From NCBI GenBank assembly GCA_900708905.1, contig CAADRB010000027.1:661590-725589 (forward strand): a stretch of DNA of 64,000 bases, in the 5' to 3' direction. This DNA comes from Hymenolepis diminuta (lineage: Eukaryota; Platyhelminthes; Cestoda; Cyclophyllidea; Hymenolepididae). The notes beneath the pieces are model-generated. The model made no database searches and was not told the DNA's origin. It was given only the letters and a program-made list of their open reading frames with translations. Numbering within the stretch: the stretch's first letter is position 1; each line of letters begins with the position of its first letter. Position numbers and translations under genes: made by a program. This document shows positions 34,176-47,100 of the stretch, piece after piece.

Positions 34176-34909
34176 AGAATCGTTTTGTATATAAATCTAA
34201 TTTATTTATCAATAATTTGTGGTGACTCTCAATAATCTAGCGAATCGAGTGACTTGATTTAATTCATCTATTTGGCCAAGGTGTACAGTACAACAGAAAT
34301 TCGCACACAGTTACGCATTGAAGGATTGATTCACTAGTGAAATTTCATCAAATTTTGAACTTGAAAGATTTAGATTATACTTATGATATACCAAAATTTG
34401 TATCATATATTAGCATATTTAGTTCAAAAATGTAAATTCGGTTCCCTCAAAGAATTACTTGCTTCTTTAACTTTTAATTTCATTTATTTCTTCTCACTTT
34501 AAATTCAATCTTATTTTCAACTGTTATTTTAACTGCTTGACAATTTGAGGAAATTACCATTTCGTTTTCCGTTTAATTTATTATGAAGCTTGTGAATTTT
34601 ATTTACATGTTGCACAGAGCTTTACATCGGTAATAATACATATTTTATCATACTAAGCAAAAAAGGTATCGGTCCATATTGCTGCAGTCTATATTTTAAA
34701 TGAAAATTCTTATTATAAATATTTGTATCGTTCTCGAATGTGCAGAAATAATCTTAGGTAACTAATAATTACAAATCATGTCCCATTTACTTCTCAAACT
34801 GATTTATTGCTACCCTCAATGGCATTTGCGTTAATTGAAAAGGCTCAGGAAGCTTATCTAATTTTCAGGTCTTCATTCTAATTGCAATAACATGAAAGAT
34901 CTATCAGAG

Positions 34910-35205
34910 CCGCATCGATCGAATAGGCAGAATAAATCAAATCAGATTATGCCGTCAGATAAGTTCGGAGGTGGCAGAGGAGCCACATCCCCAATCTATT
35001 ATTTAGTAAATAAGGTTTATATACAAAACATTTCTTTGTTGGACGTCGGTCATGTCTCGTTGTCGGAGTCTCGGTGTGATGATGGACACTCGTTTAGGTA
35101 TTTATGTACAAACACGCAAACACACAGCGGGACCGCCTGTGGACATCTTTTCGTCAGTCAATCATATCTAATCCCTAGATGATAATAGACATCTGCCAGT
35201 TATAG
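34910..35205 (+). repeat. Dispersed repeat B, copy 2 (direct)
   Basis: Matches 2455-2750: GTAAATAAGGTTTATATACA, CAAAACATTTCTTTG, GTCGGTCATGTCTCGTTGTC, GTTTAGGTATTTATG, GCAAACACACAG, CGCCTGTGGACAT and AGACATCTGCC. Confidence 0.7.
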
Positions 35206-35818
35206 CAAATTTTAAAATAAATCTGTAGGGTAGCATTAAAAATCAAGGTCACTTGAGGTCAAATTGATATTAGAATCGATCATATAAATACTCTTGTGAA
35301 TACAAATGCACGGATATAAGTTACATCACTGAACACGTCTAAATTTTACCGTACCATAATGTTTGCTGGTACAAAAGTTGACAGTGGATTTGTTTTATTC
35401 TGTTCCACCATATTATCAATTAAAATAGATGCAGTCATTTTATTAGGCAGGCTCTTTCTTTTTTACTTTCATTACATAATTAGTTTTGATTTGGACGTCA
35501 TACATCATAGTCGAAATTGGGCATTGCGCACATCATGAAAATATAAAAAAATGCCCTTCGTTTGATAAATAAACATCAGTTTAGTATGTGCTAAGTCGCA
35601 AAACAAAATAAAAGATGAAAAATAATTTCAGACTAATTAATGAGCCTATTTAATGTTCATCAGACAAAATAAAATGATGGATCATTACGTTAACAAAAAT
35701 AATTTTAAATAATCATTTAATGAAAGAAAATTATCTAAAATTTGCTGGAAATAGAGTAATTAAAATTTTCTAAAGGATTATCTTGGTTCTTTAAACTTCG
35801 GCAGTGGCGCTAAAGACA

Positions 35819-35827
35819 CTTCTCTTC
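35819..35827 (+). promoter_or_regulatory. 5' TOP-like pyrimidine tract
   Basis: CTTCTCTTC about 30 nt before the S27a ATG. Ribosomal protein mRNAs often begin at such a tract; transcription start inferred, not shown. Confidence 0.4.
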
Positions 35828-35856
35828 AGTGCGTGTTGATACTTTGGTAGCTGATT

Positions 35857-36357
35857 ATGCGTTTGCTGTTAAAGCGCGTCGACGGGACTACTCTAGCCCT
35901 TAACTGTGAAGCCAATGACACAGTTGCTGATGTCAAACGTCAGATTGAGTCTAGGGAAGGAATTCCGTGCTCCGTTCAATCGCTTTCTTATGGTGGCTCA
36001 TTTTTAAGTGATGAGGATGCTCTGGAAGATATTTGCTCATCAGATCTCGCTCACTTTGACTTAAATGTTGATCTCCTTGGTGGTGCCAAAAAGCGAAAGA
36101 AGAAGGTATATACTACACCCAAGAAGATCAAGAAGAAGCCAAAGAAAGTTAAGCTCGCCACCTTGAAGTTCTACTCGGTATATTATTTTGATTCCACTTA
36201 TTAAAAATGCTTTCAGGTTGATGCCACCGGCAAACTTAGCCGTCTTAGGAGAGAATGTCCCAACAAGGAGTGCGGTCCTGGTTCCTTCATGGCCAGCCAC
36301 CACGACAGAGAATACTGTGGGAAATGTCATCTTACTTATAAGCATGGTACACAATAA
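35857..36357 (+). CDS. RPS27A: Ubiquitin-like / 40S ribosomal protein S27a fusion
   Basis: Exons 35857-36177 and 36217-36357 with a 39-nt intron (GTATAT..TTTCAG) give 153 aa. Residues 1-76 align to ubiquitin without a gap and end LLGG; residues 77 on are S27a, with the basic tract [20 protein letters not shown], then [20 protein letters not shown] and [11 protein letters not shown], keeping the four-Cys zinc ribbon. S27a is a 40S subunit protein normally released by cleavage after Gly76. The ubiquitin part is only about one-third identical to standard ubiquitin: Lys6 and Lys27 remain, but positions 11, 29, 33, 48 and 63 are Thr, Gln, Arg, Ser and Asp; Ile44 is Ser, His68 is Asp, Val70 is Asn, Arg72 is Asp. 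It can therefore hardly serve as conjugating ubiquitin and probably acts as a folding leader. The stop codon overlaps AATAAA (36353-36358); a second AATAAA is at 36363. Confidence 0.95.
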
Positions 36358-36358
36358 A
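36353..36358 (+). promoter_or_regulatory. AATAAA overlapping the stop codon of RPS27A
   Basis: The gene ends CAA TAA A, so the hexamer contains the stop; a second AATAAA at 36363-36368 would leave a more usual, still very short, 3' UTR. Confidence 0.5.
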
Positions 36359-36368
36359 TGTCAATAAA

Positions 36369-38043
36369 TTGAGAGGGTATTGATATTTAATCTTTTTTAT
36401 TAGTCGTTTGATGGTTTTTAATAGTCAACGTAAATCCGATTCCGTATAACTTGTTTGTGTCAATTTCTAAGCGCTTTTAACTATTGGTATAGGTTTTTTA
36501 CGTCATGCACTTGTGGTTTTCATTTATTGGATTTAGTTCTGTTGTTCAAAATTCCTGCTCTTCGATGATTGAATGGTATAGTTTATAAGTGTTAGGTATG
36601 TCATAGCATAAGTCAGTAAACGTCTAGTTTTTAAGTAAATATGTTTCGAGGCGAGTTTAAGCGCCTCTAGTTTGTTTTGTTCATGTTAGATTTCATTGTT
36701 TTGTGCCATTTGCGATGTCTCAATGCACTTAAACAGTTTTGGTTATATTGAAGTTATCATGGTTGTTTCGCACCTTGGATTCTGTTCAATTGATGATTGC
36801 ATACATAATTTCCGTTCTTTAACTCTTGAAGAGTGTGCACGGTTAGCAATTAGTAAATAGTTTTCATCCACATAGCGGAAAATTTTCATCTCATCTGGGT
36901 GGTAATGGCCGATTCTTCGGGTATCAGCATCGCTATTGTTTACAGTAAGGTAGTCTATGACCTAGGCGAATGTACTTCGAGTTGCTCAGGGTTCCTAAGG
37001 TGAAGTTTGGTCCTGTTAAGCGATAACTGTCGCAACAGGCAGGAGATTTGTTGGTGCATATTTAATTTCTGTGAACTGAGGGATAAGTTTTCTTGCCGCT
37101 TCTGTCTAGGTATTGCTCAAGGTCAATGTTGCAGCGCGTCTTCTTTTATTACTATTACTTTTGGAGTTGACCAGGTCTGACAGATTGGTTATAGCGGGAG
37201 AGTCTGTAGGTTACAAGATGTAAGATGAAAAACCAAGATGTTGCGCTTTCAAACTGCCAGAACTCAGCTACCATAAGGCAGTAATGAGACGAAGTCGGTG
37301 ACAGGAGAATTCGAAGCACGGTTGCCAGATAACGGTGGAACTCGACTACGGTTGGAGAATGAGCCATACATAGCCATGTGAAGGAGGCAATTAATTTCTG
37401 TAAACGAATCGGAATTAGAAGTAATGTAATAAAGTCGAAAATTAGTAATAATAAAATCAGTAATAGTCGATCAGGAATAAATATTCCTAGAACCTTTTCG
37501 GAGTAAAGGCTATTGCGCCATCTGTATCTTTATAAAACTGTTAGCTGATGTAAGGTGGCATTTGCAGTCAGTTAAATTAAGCTAAAATGAGGTATATTCA
37601 CCTAATTCAACTTATTAAAATCGTCAAGTCATATTACTGTCAGATAAATTTAATAGACTTGTGAAATGAGAGGGAGGTATAAGTCGCAAATAAATTAATA
37701 TGTACATTTCTGAGAATTAGCATCTGGTGTCATTGTCACAATCTCGATTGCAACTAGAGTTAGAGATCTTCGGTTACAAGGACGAACTGTCCACTATTCA
37801 CTATTCTCTCTGCTTAGTCAACGTTAATTTGAGGGCTCTTCTCAACCTCCTATCAGTCGTATCTTTGGATTCAATCCATATGGTCAATTCCTTCATCATA
37901 TGTAGCCATTTACGCAGTTCACTACACCTTTTGTTCATTAATATCCTATAAGTGATGGACCTGGGTAGTTCGCAAGCATTCATTTTTAGCACTCAGTTTC
38001 TGCGGTTCACAAGTTTTCAAATCAGAAGACGAGTGAAAGCAAT
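36369..38043. other. Convergent spacer between RPS27A and the SLC17-type gene
   Basis: About 1.7 kb, less AT-rich than most of the window between 36900 and 37400. ORFs at 37155-37367 and 37727-37992 overlap on opposite strands and show no motif. Nothing identified; an old mobile element is possible for the GC-richer part. Confidence 0.4.
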
Positions 38044-38049
38044 TTTATT
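38044..38049 (-). promoter_or_regulatory. Polyadenylation signal AATAAA of the SLC17-type gene
   Basis: AATAAA on the minus strand 70 nt beyond the TAA stop, at a typical distance. Confidence 0.6.
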
Positions 38050-38119
38050 CAAACATCATAAATCCATAAGCGTACAAAAACATTTTTACTAAAATTAATT
38101 AAGTAGCAATGTACGTTTA

Positions 38120-41100
38120 TCATCTATAATTCTCTTCAATATTATCCGCTTCATAGAGCTGCTGTCTCTGAGGTTGAAGTCTGCGCTGATTGGAAGTAGT
38201 ATTGAGGTGACTGTTGCTGGATGGATGGAAGATGTTTCTGGATGGCCCAACGCTGCTGCCACCGCCTCCTTTTGCCCACTCCTGCTCTTGGCTTGAGGCG
38301 AAAATAAGGAAGAAAATTGCCGCAAAAAATTGGCTTCCGGCTGCTAGGCTCATTGCAATAATCCAGCCGGCTTCTACACCCGTGCTTAGGTAGTGTACTA
38401 CTACTGTGGCTATCACTGTTGATAATATTCCTAGATGATAGAAATAGGGATGTTGGAATAGGAGAGAGTATATGAAAATGGGAGACAACTCAGATGACTG
38501 ACGTTGCAACTTTTTATGAAAATGGTGTATGGAAGTTTAACCTTAAAGGTACCACGTCTGTTAACTTACAGGTGTAATTAGAATTTATCTCATGTAGACT
38601 GAAGTGAAATGCGTCGTGCTATATATGCCGTCATCAATTCGCTTTTGGTTGTAGAAAGGATAAAAAATCGAAGTTGTATGTTAATCACGGAATTAAATGA
38701 ATCGGTCAACAGGCTCTAAATATTGTGGAAGTAATCTAATCCATGAACATGGGATTCAAATGGTGAAGACCGAACAACAGAGTATTACAAAGAAAATGGA
38801 TAAATCAAAGTGTTCTCGAAATCAGAAAAGGATGGCTTACGCATTCACCTTACCTTATTGGACTCGTTTGCTACTTTGTTATTGAGATGTTTTTCCATGA
38901 TTAAAACCTGTAAGACCATTTTTGCTTTACCGCGGGCGATTAACGGTCAGTAAACAGAAGTTTTATGCACTGAATATGCTGAATCTTAAATCATGGAATA
39001 CCAAAGAAGCAGTTTATATATAATATTTGTTATTTCTTCTCTTGCCCTTAATACTTAGTCTAGACCTAGTAATAAATGCTTGTATCAAATGCGTTAAATG
39101 AACGATGGTATGCAGCATTTCTGAAATTAAGGAAGGGACTAGTTAACATACGTGATTTTAGACTTAAGCTCCCTTTGGACTTTAAAATTCTCATGGATCT
39201 AAGTAATTAAAATATACGAAACCTGTTGATGGTTTGCTTAAAGATTATTGAGTGCAAGAAAACCCAGTTTCCTCAAAATAAAAAAAAGCTTTACATTTAA
39301 TACTACAGAATGATTGAAAAATAGCCTTAAGTATAGACCGTCAGACGTTTAGATATTCACAAGTGTTCTAGGGGTACAAATGCGATAATGAATCGTCACT
39401 GAATAATAAGCCCAGACCATCAAGATTCAGTCACTCAAAGCTCAAAATCATAGGTCCTAAAATGAAGTCTCGAGCTGCTTAGTATGCGCTTATTTGCAAA
39501 TCGAATGTAAAAGAATACCACAGATTATCTTAATAAATTAAATTATTCGATTTTGAAAGCGGAGAATAATTTTTCAGTCGACATTTATTTATTTAGTGAA
39601 TATTAATTAATTATTATTTAATTATTACTTGTTTATTTATTGAAGATTCAGTTTATTCCCAGATTTGTTTAGGCCTGTGGACTGTGCGTAATTAATGTTG
39701 GTATTATCCTTCTGTAATTCAACCTTATCGGGTCTGTTAAGTTAGATCTGTTGCGATTAGCGGCTTTCTAGAGCTTACAATTCCATCATAGAGCCAAAAT
39801 TCAGAAAAGAAACTGAGTGATTCCATTTTGATAGGTTAAATAATTGGCTCTGTATTTAAGGAGTTTGTTTATCGAAGGATACTATAAAAGAGACGACGAA
39901 AAATCCGGTCTTTCAGCGAGTCCAAAACCACTAGCAGAAAAATAATATGTTATGCTGAAAGAGATTATATTTCGGAGGGCGAGATCGCTAAAACTTCGAC
40001 GGAAAATAGACTACATAGCAACTAAAATGAGAACGATTTTTCACTTCATCCATTAGTGGAAAAGGGAATTTTTTGGCAGTAGATTGGATGATAATTAACT
40101 AATCGACAGGATGAATTCATTCCTGTGATGCTTTATTAGAGTTCTTGCATGATTAACCTAATACAGCATATAACTACCCGAATGCGTCAGGTCGTGTTTG
40201 TAACCAGTGCAATATCTTGGGAAATCTAAGAGCCGATTACGGTATCCTACAGAGAAGAGCTGATTATAGCAGTTTGGCGATGGCGTTATCGAATTACGCG
40301 AACATGGATGCCCGAATCCTTTCAGTCGTGAGAAATAAATTCACTCAGATGAATTCATAAATATCGATGAAGAATCCCAGAGGCCACGTGAAAAATGTGG
40401 GTATGTTTCATAATAATCCTCACATAGGAGAAACTTTTGCAGTATGATATACTCAATACTATGATATTTATGAGTAGCATGGCAGATCTCCTCCACGCCG
40501 CTCGAATTACCATACTGCTTCGTGAATCTAACAGACGCGACCACTGCCTATGTTCTTCCTTCTTTCAACCGTTGGATCCTATCCACCTAACTTATTAAAA
40601 GATGATCAGTGAGTTAGGTTCGGTCGTTGGTGACAACAGTTCTCTCTTCAACTTGATCATACGCAAAAATGAAAATGTGTATTATTATGTAGGTACCGTT
40701 AGCTGACTTTGCACTAGTTTCCGATTTGGTTCTCTTGAAGAAAACCAATTTAGATGTCTTATTTTCATTACTGGTCTCCGATCTGCTTTTTTAAATTCCC
40801 CTCTACTAGGATGTATTTTTAAACAATACTGTTCTAAATGGCTCATAATATAAATCGACTTATCGATAAGAAAACCTGCGTCTTATTTTAATACATTGGT
40901 TTGGATCGTTTTGTACACTGGTGTTATGGGGTCGTATTTGCAGATAGTGCAACATCTTAGAGAATCTAAGAATCAGTTGCAGTATCTTACAGAGGAGAGC
41001 AGATTATAGTAAAATGGATATACCGTATCATAGAATGCATCAATACAACCTACCCTCTACTGATTATGCCTCAGATATTCGATTTGAATAATTATTTTCA

Positions 41101-44100
41101 AAGCAATTACAATTAATACAGATGAACCGCAACCGCCAATAAAGGTTGATACATTTCAGTTGTAATTAGGAGATTAAGTACCAAAATGTGAAAGCGCACA
41201 AAACGGAGAAGAGCGGGAGGATCTATGATCAGATATAAAATGTATGCATGGAAGCACAAATCAGAGTTAAATGCCAGAGCGAAATTCAAAACGTTGAGTT
41301 AAATATTAAAAGAATAAAATTCGAATTTCGATCATTTAAATGTTCGATCACTGGTCACCCCATTGATTTTTCTTATTATTTATAGTCGTTAGAATAAGCA
41401 ATTGGAATGAGTGAGTAGAAAGGTGATCGGATTGAAAAAATCCTCTTCATTTCTATTTTACCTATCTTAAAACAATCAAACAAGGGAAACATTCTTTTAG
41501 CGATGCTCGTTAGGAAGTCTTCTCAAAAATCAGAGGTGATAAGTGTGGGTAATTATTCCAATCTATGGGTAAGGTTTTAAGTTTCCAGAAAAGAGCAAGA
41601 GTGTTTAAAGTTTTATTCTGCCAGTTACTGTTGGCGATTAACACAGTTTAATATAACAAAGACAATTCTTACGATCCAGAGTGAAATGAAACAGTATATT
41701 GACTCAATCGTGTAGTACGGATACGATGGCCCATATGTCTGCTTTTCCAACCTATGACATTGTGGCACATAAACAAAATTAAATCAGTAAGCTTCCTATT
41801 TTTTCTTGTCTCAATTTCGTTTCCAGACGTGCAGTCCAGCTCTCCTTCTCCTTCAATTCTTTATCATCCAACAGACTAATTATCTACATGAACTCTTGCT
41901 CTTCTGATTTTGAAAAAGGCTGTTAAATCCCATTAGCCTATAAAATCGCTAGATTTAAACGTTATGGTATGATCAATGAGTTGACAAATAGGGAAAGGTG
42001 TGAGAATATTCATGCTAGAATTCAGTCAAAAGAAGAAAAATGGTTCACTAATTTCCATGGGTGGTTGAAATATTTGTGTATGACCTGATTGATTGACATA
42101 ATGAAAAAAAGGGAAGAGGAATCACCAGGCGAATAAAGAATTAATAATTATCTCAAATCACAAAATTAGAAAGGCGTAAAACTGGTAAATGGGGTTAAGA
42201 TAGAGATCGCTATTTGAAGAAGAGTTGGGGTGCCACTAACTTTGCAAATGGGTTTCAAGATCACACACCTTGAAGTGGTGTGCTATGTCCCAGAAAACAT
42301 AGAAACATTAGTTTTATAACACTCACTTGCCTCTTTCCAAGAATATAACTACACAGACCCCAGGAGGAAGAAAAAAGAAGATTTTTTGTTCGGATTACGG
42401 ATTCTGGTATTAAGCAAATAAATTTACTTATTTTGAATTGGATTGACTATCTGGTTAGCCGATAATTACAGCACTGAGTTTTTCATCGATGGTACTCACC
42501 GATGTGAGTATTGAAATTCAATCATCTGTAATGCAGTAAACGGGAGATGACGCTTGCGAGTTTCTTTCGAATGAACCGAAAATGTTCGATTAGGCTTCCA
42601 ATCAGTTTGAGAATGTTACTATAGTAACTTTGCGACTTAGACAAAATATTGCGTACAAGCCAAACGTCGAAAACAAAGATAAGCGCGATTACAGTATGTA
42701 CAGAGCAAAACATATTTGTATAATGAAAAATTTATGCGTTAAATTTGCGTTGGAAAACAAAACAGGCATTGCAGCTTAATAAATTAAATTAAATATTTCA
42801 AATTATGTTGATTCGCAACCAAACCAAATTCGGAATGAATTAAATTTGAACTAAACTAGATTAAATCGGTGATAAATTTAACAAAATACTGCAATATTTA
42901 CAATATTTGAATAAATAAAAAAGAAAACACATATCATTGAAATTAAATAGTAATATTTGATATTATTAAGCATATTATGGTTAATTATTTCCGTTTATTA
43001 TAAATGTCTACACTGAATGACTAACAGATGGGAACATCTGACATCCTCTGGCATCCTCGTAGATTATTTTAATCCGAACATTTATTATCTCCTAAAGCCA
43101 GATTATTAAAAATAAGGCTAATTTTTCCTAGTTGTGGATAATTAGTTGATTCGGGAAGTTTCTAATGGTTATATTAAATCGAAAACAGGTTTGAGGTGTT
43201 AAAATTGATTAAATATCAGGTGCTTTATTTAATCATACGATAATGAAACATAGTAGGTTCTTTCCCATCATTTTTGCGCGATAGACCTGAAAGTCTTATG
43301 AATAAATGAACATTTCCCTAATGTCAGAGTTCGATTAACGTCTCTGTGGTTTTTCTTAGACTTGGAAAAAAGTGAGAGTTCAATTTATCTGAAGAACATT
43401 TCTCTTCTATTGATTTCTGTTTTTGAAAATGAAAACATGGTCTGAATTGATTACTTAGTAATAAAGCTAACACTTCTCGTTGATGGAATGGTTACACATT
43501 TTTAAGCCATTACACATTTTCATATTTGCAGATTTTGAACTTTCCCTAACCTGCATGAAAGTTGGTTTCAGATACTTTTTTGAGTTTTTTTAAAAAAGCC
43601 TTCTTCTAGAGTTCCGTTTTATTTTGTTCTTTAACTAATAAAAAGTCTTTTTGATTCGAATTCAATCTAAAATCTTGGTTTCTAGGTTCCTTTTGCATTC
43701 TTTAATATATGTTTCATATTTTGTGGTGAAATTCCTCAGTCTTCGGCGTCAATAAACTCGTTGTGACTTTTCCTCGACTACGTCATCTGTTGTCGTGAGT
43801 CGCTTAACGACTTTAATCAAGTTTATTTGCTTCTTCACATGGTTGTGTTTATGAATTGTTTCCTCAGCAGTTCATCGATTTCCATCGTTATCTAAAAATT
43901 GAGTTGTAATATCTCCTACATTGAATAACTTTACAGCTTACTTACTTACAAAATTGTTGCCTCCTCTCAGTTCTTGTTTAATACATATATTCTGTCACCA
44001 ACTCTGTCACATTCCTGTCTTGTGGTGGCTGAGTTTGAGCAATCGAAAAGAACACTAGTACAGTTTGCCCCAAGCTGCACGGGGATCTTCTAAACTAGAG

Positions 44101-47100
44101 TCTATTTTGCAATAAATAATATCATAACAGAAAGTAATTTTTTAAATATATAACTGATAACATAATTAGAATACTATGCATGGATTCATTAAATTATCAA
44201 GTCATTGCTTACCGGTGAGGGTGCTGATACTATTTGCGAATCCCATGATTAGTCCAGCGAACTTGGGAGCCAGTTCGATTACGCTTACTGCGTAGCCTGC
44301 CACAGCTAGACCCGAGACTCCTGAATTAAAAAATTTTAATTCACAAAAGATGAACAGGAATGAGTTTGAAGACTTGAATCCAAAGTTGATAAATTTAGCA
44401 CCTCTACAAACATATTCAATCTGATGATACATATACGTTGAAATTAACAGGCCAGATCAATTGAAAGTCATTTACTTGCAAACATAAACCTTTAATGATT
44501 GGTAGATCTTGCAAATTACCTATTAGTGCATAGAATCTAATAGAATTTGGGCAGCGAAGTGGTACTAAGGATGATATACTGATAAATTACTCCCGAAACA
44601 GAGTTTGAAATAGTGGTTAAGTTCTTTCTTTCTGAATACCGGAACCAAGGAAATTGTTATCATCTTACCATATATAGAGGCAATTTATGAGCGAATGTTG
44701 TAATGTTATGCATGGAATAAACTGAAATTATATTGCAAGACATTTTAAAGAGATTACTGTATTAATAATAGTCACAATTTGATCTCACTTTTGATGATGA
44801 CTTTGTGTCCAATTCCTTTGCCCTAGAGTGAAAAGTATATCCTACCTACCACAAAATAACTCCCAGTCGACTTAATGATATCCACTCCCAATTTTTAAAA
44901 AGATTTCGAATTTGGCTCGCAGCTTATCCTTCCTTTACTGCAGATTATCCCACTAACAGGATGTTTGTCTAGCCAAATTAGCTTAATTAGGCACGCTTCT
45001 GAGAAACCTAGAAATAAGTGATAAAATACTGATAAATAAATTAATGAGAACCATAGTGAGCTCTGTTAGACTTGTATCATCCAGGCCAATTGAAGCTAAG
45101 AATTTGGTCAGTAAGCGAAAATGCTCAGTAAAAAATTTTGAGAAAAACAAAATACAAAGCAACGAACTGCACCGGTTCAACTACAATTCATAATTAAAAT
45201 TAAAAATAACTTGAACTTTTGCTCAACTTCTACTTGATCCTTGCCTCTTCAATCCTTTTTGGGATCGCCTACTGTTCCCCATGCTCAAATACGTCTCCAC
45301 GGTTAAAAATATCAATTTTTGCCTCGTCATGACTAATACTTAAACGCATAAAACTAAAAAATTATTATTATTTTTTCCTAAAACCCATTTTCGTCACTCA
45401 AATCTTGGAGACTTGCAAAACTGCAAAGATGATTAAAGACAGTAACAAATTTTCGATAATTATTCAAAGTCAGCTCCAAGATAACAATCGAAGGTAATGA
45501 TAAAACAATGTTTACTTCTCAAATAAAAAATTCCTGATTTTGTCAGCTAAATATATGCTAGTCTGATTATTTTTCTCGCCTGTCTACCGGGATCAAGTGT
45601 TATCTTGATATCCATCATAGCATATCCATCAACATGGACGATGATCAAGTCAAGATCGATCAAACTTGGTGTGCATAAAGTGATAGGGATGGCCAACCGC
45701 ATTGATTAATTACGTTTAATAGGAGGGCAGGACAATGCGAGTTTCTCATAAAAACGGTTCTAATGTATCTTCCCTTTAATGGACTGGATAAGCTATTTTC
45801 AAATATTAAACGGATAATCCGTATTCAAACATTTAAACAAGATCAATAATTATGTCATATTCGCAGTCTTTCCTCTTTACAATATGGATTATTTAATCTA
45901 TCAATCTAAGACGTTGTAGCAAAATATTTTAAATTCCACAAGTGGGCATTAAGTTCATATTTCAAAACCCAGGATATTATCTGCGTTTTTCTAGCAGACT
46001 GCTTTCTCGGCTGGTGGGGAATATTCTAACAATTTGAAAATTCAGACAGATAATAAAATATAATTATCCATTTTCAGTCCCAGTGTAGTATCAGATTATT
46101 TAGTAAAATAGATTTGCTCAATAATGTCATTGAGTAAATAAAGCATACTGAATTTCAATTAAAACTGGTTAATTTTAAACATTTTCTCTGACAATCTTGA
46201 CAGTGGGAGGACAATGAAGAGAGATAGAAAATATCATATATTACTGCATATAAACCAATGAAAATTCGTCTTGCTGATCAGTAAAATTAGGAAAACTTTG
46301 GTGCATGCTTTTGGAATCGTACTTTCCACAAGTGTTCCAACATCAAATTTCGTGCTTTAAGAGCCAGTTGTGCCCTTGTGTCCTCAAGTCAATATTTATT
46401 GCTTCTAAAACCTTCCGTTTGGCTATATTTCTATTTAAATTAATATCTTATTTATATATGGCCACAATTAGAGCATATCGGATGTTTCAATGGAAGTTTC
46501 TCTTTGATTTAATATTGATTTCCCATTTTTTCTTTAGACTTAGGTAAACTTCTCGTATGCAACAAAAAGTTGACCTAGGTCACATAGACTGAGCGATTAC
46601 CATCCGACTAGTCTATCTGTAAATAAGCTTCTAAAAGGACTTCAGAAAATCTCCAAACACGCTCCAAAAGTTAGAAGTAAAAGAAGAATCAAGAGGTTCG
46701 AAATTAAACTACAAATCCAACAAACTGAGCTTATGAAAGTGTCATGAGTACATACTCAACAATGAATATCTGCACAGTATACATAAGTGGTATTTATAAA
46801 TTGTAAAGTTTGATAAATATTAATGGAATCAAGTAAAAATAACAGATTATTAGAGATAATTCACAAAATTGTGTATTATTTATCTAATTATATTAAACGG
46901 ATATATATAATTCACTTCCCATTAAATCGCCACCGGATCAAGGTTTATCAGGCATCTGAAAGTCTTTAAAAGAAAAGTTGATAGAGAGAAATTATAATTT
47001 TTCGGCTAATCGAATTCAGTTCAGAGGAAGTTCAGAAAATGGCCAACTCGAAATGGGCAAAATTGAGTCAAAATTCCACTTATGTCAAATAAATGACTAA

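Larger units (their letters stand above)
33905..35856. other. Intergenic or intronic spacer with two repeat B copies
   Basis: AT-rich. It contains inverted (34070-34175) and direct (34910-35205) copies of repeat B and presumably the promoter of the S27a gene. The ORF at 34892-35182 lies within the repeat. No other gene seen. Confidence 0.55.
38431..44212 (-). other. Large intron of the SLC17-type gene (5782 nt)
   Basis: AT-rich, with a duplicated segment (repeat E, 40180-40310 and 40915-41045) and a short C/T-rich piece near 41820-41940 reminiscent of repeat A. ORFs at 38697-38885, 40341-40544 and 42522-42713 have no recognisable motif. Confidence 0.7.

Noticed and set aside
36061..36354. 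97-codon minus-strand ORF opposite RPS27A
   Set aside because: Antisense shadow of the S27a coding exons.
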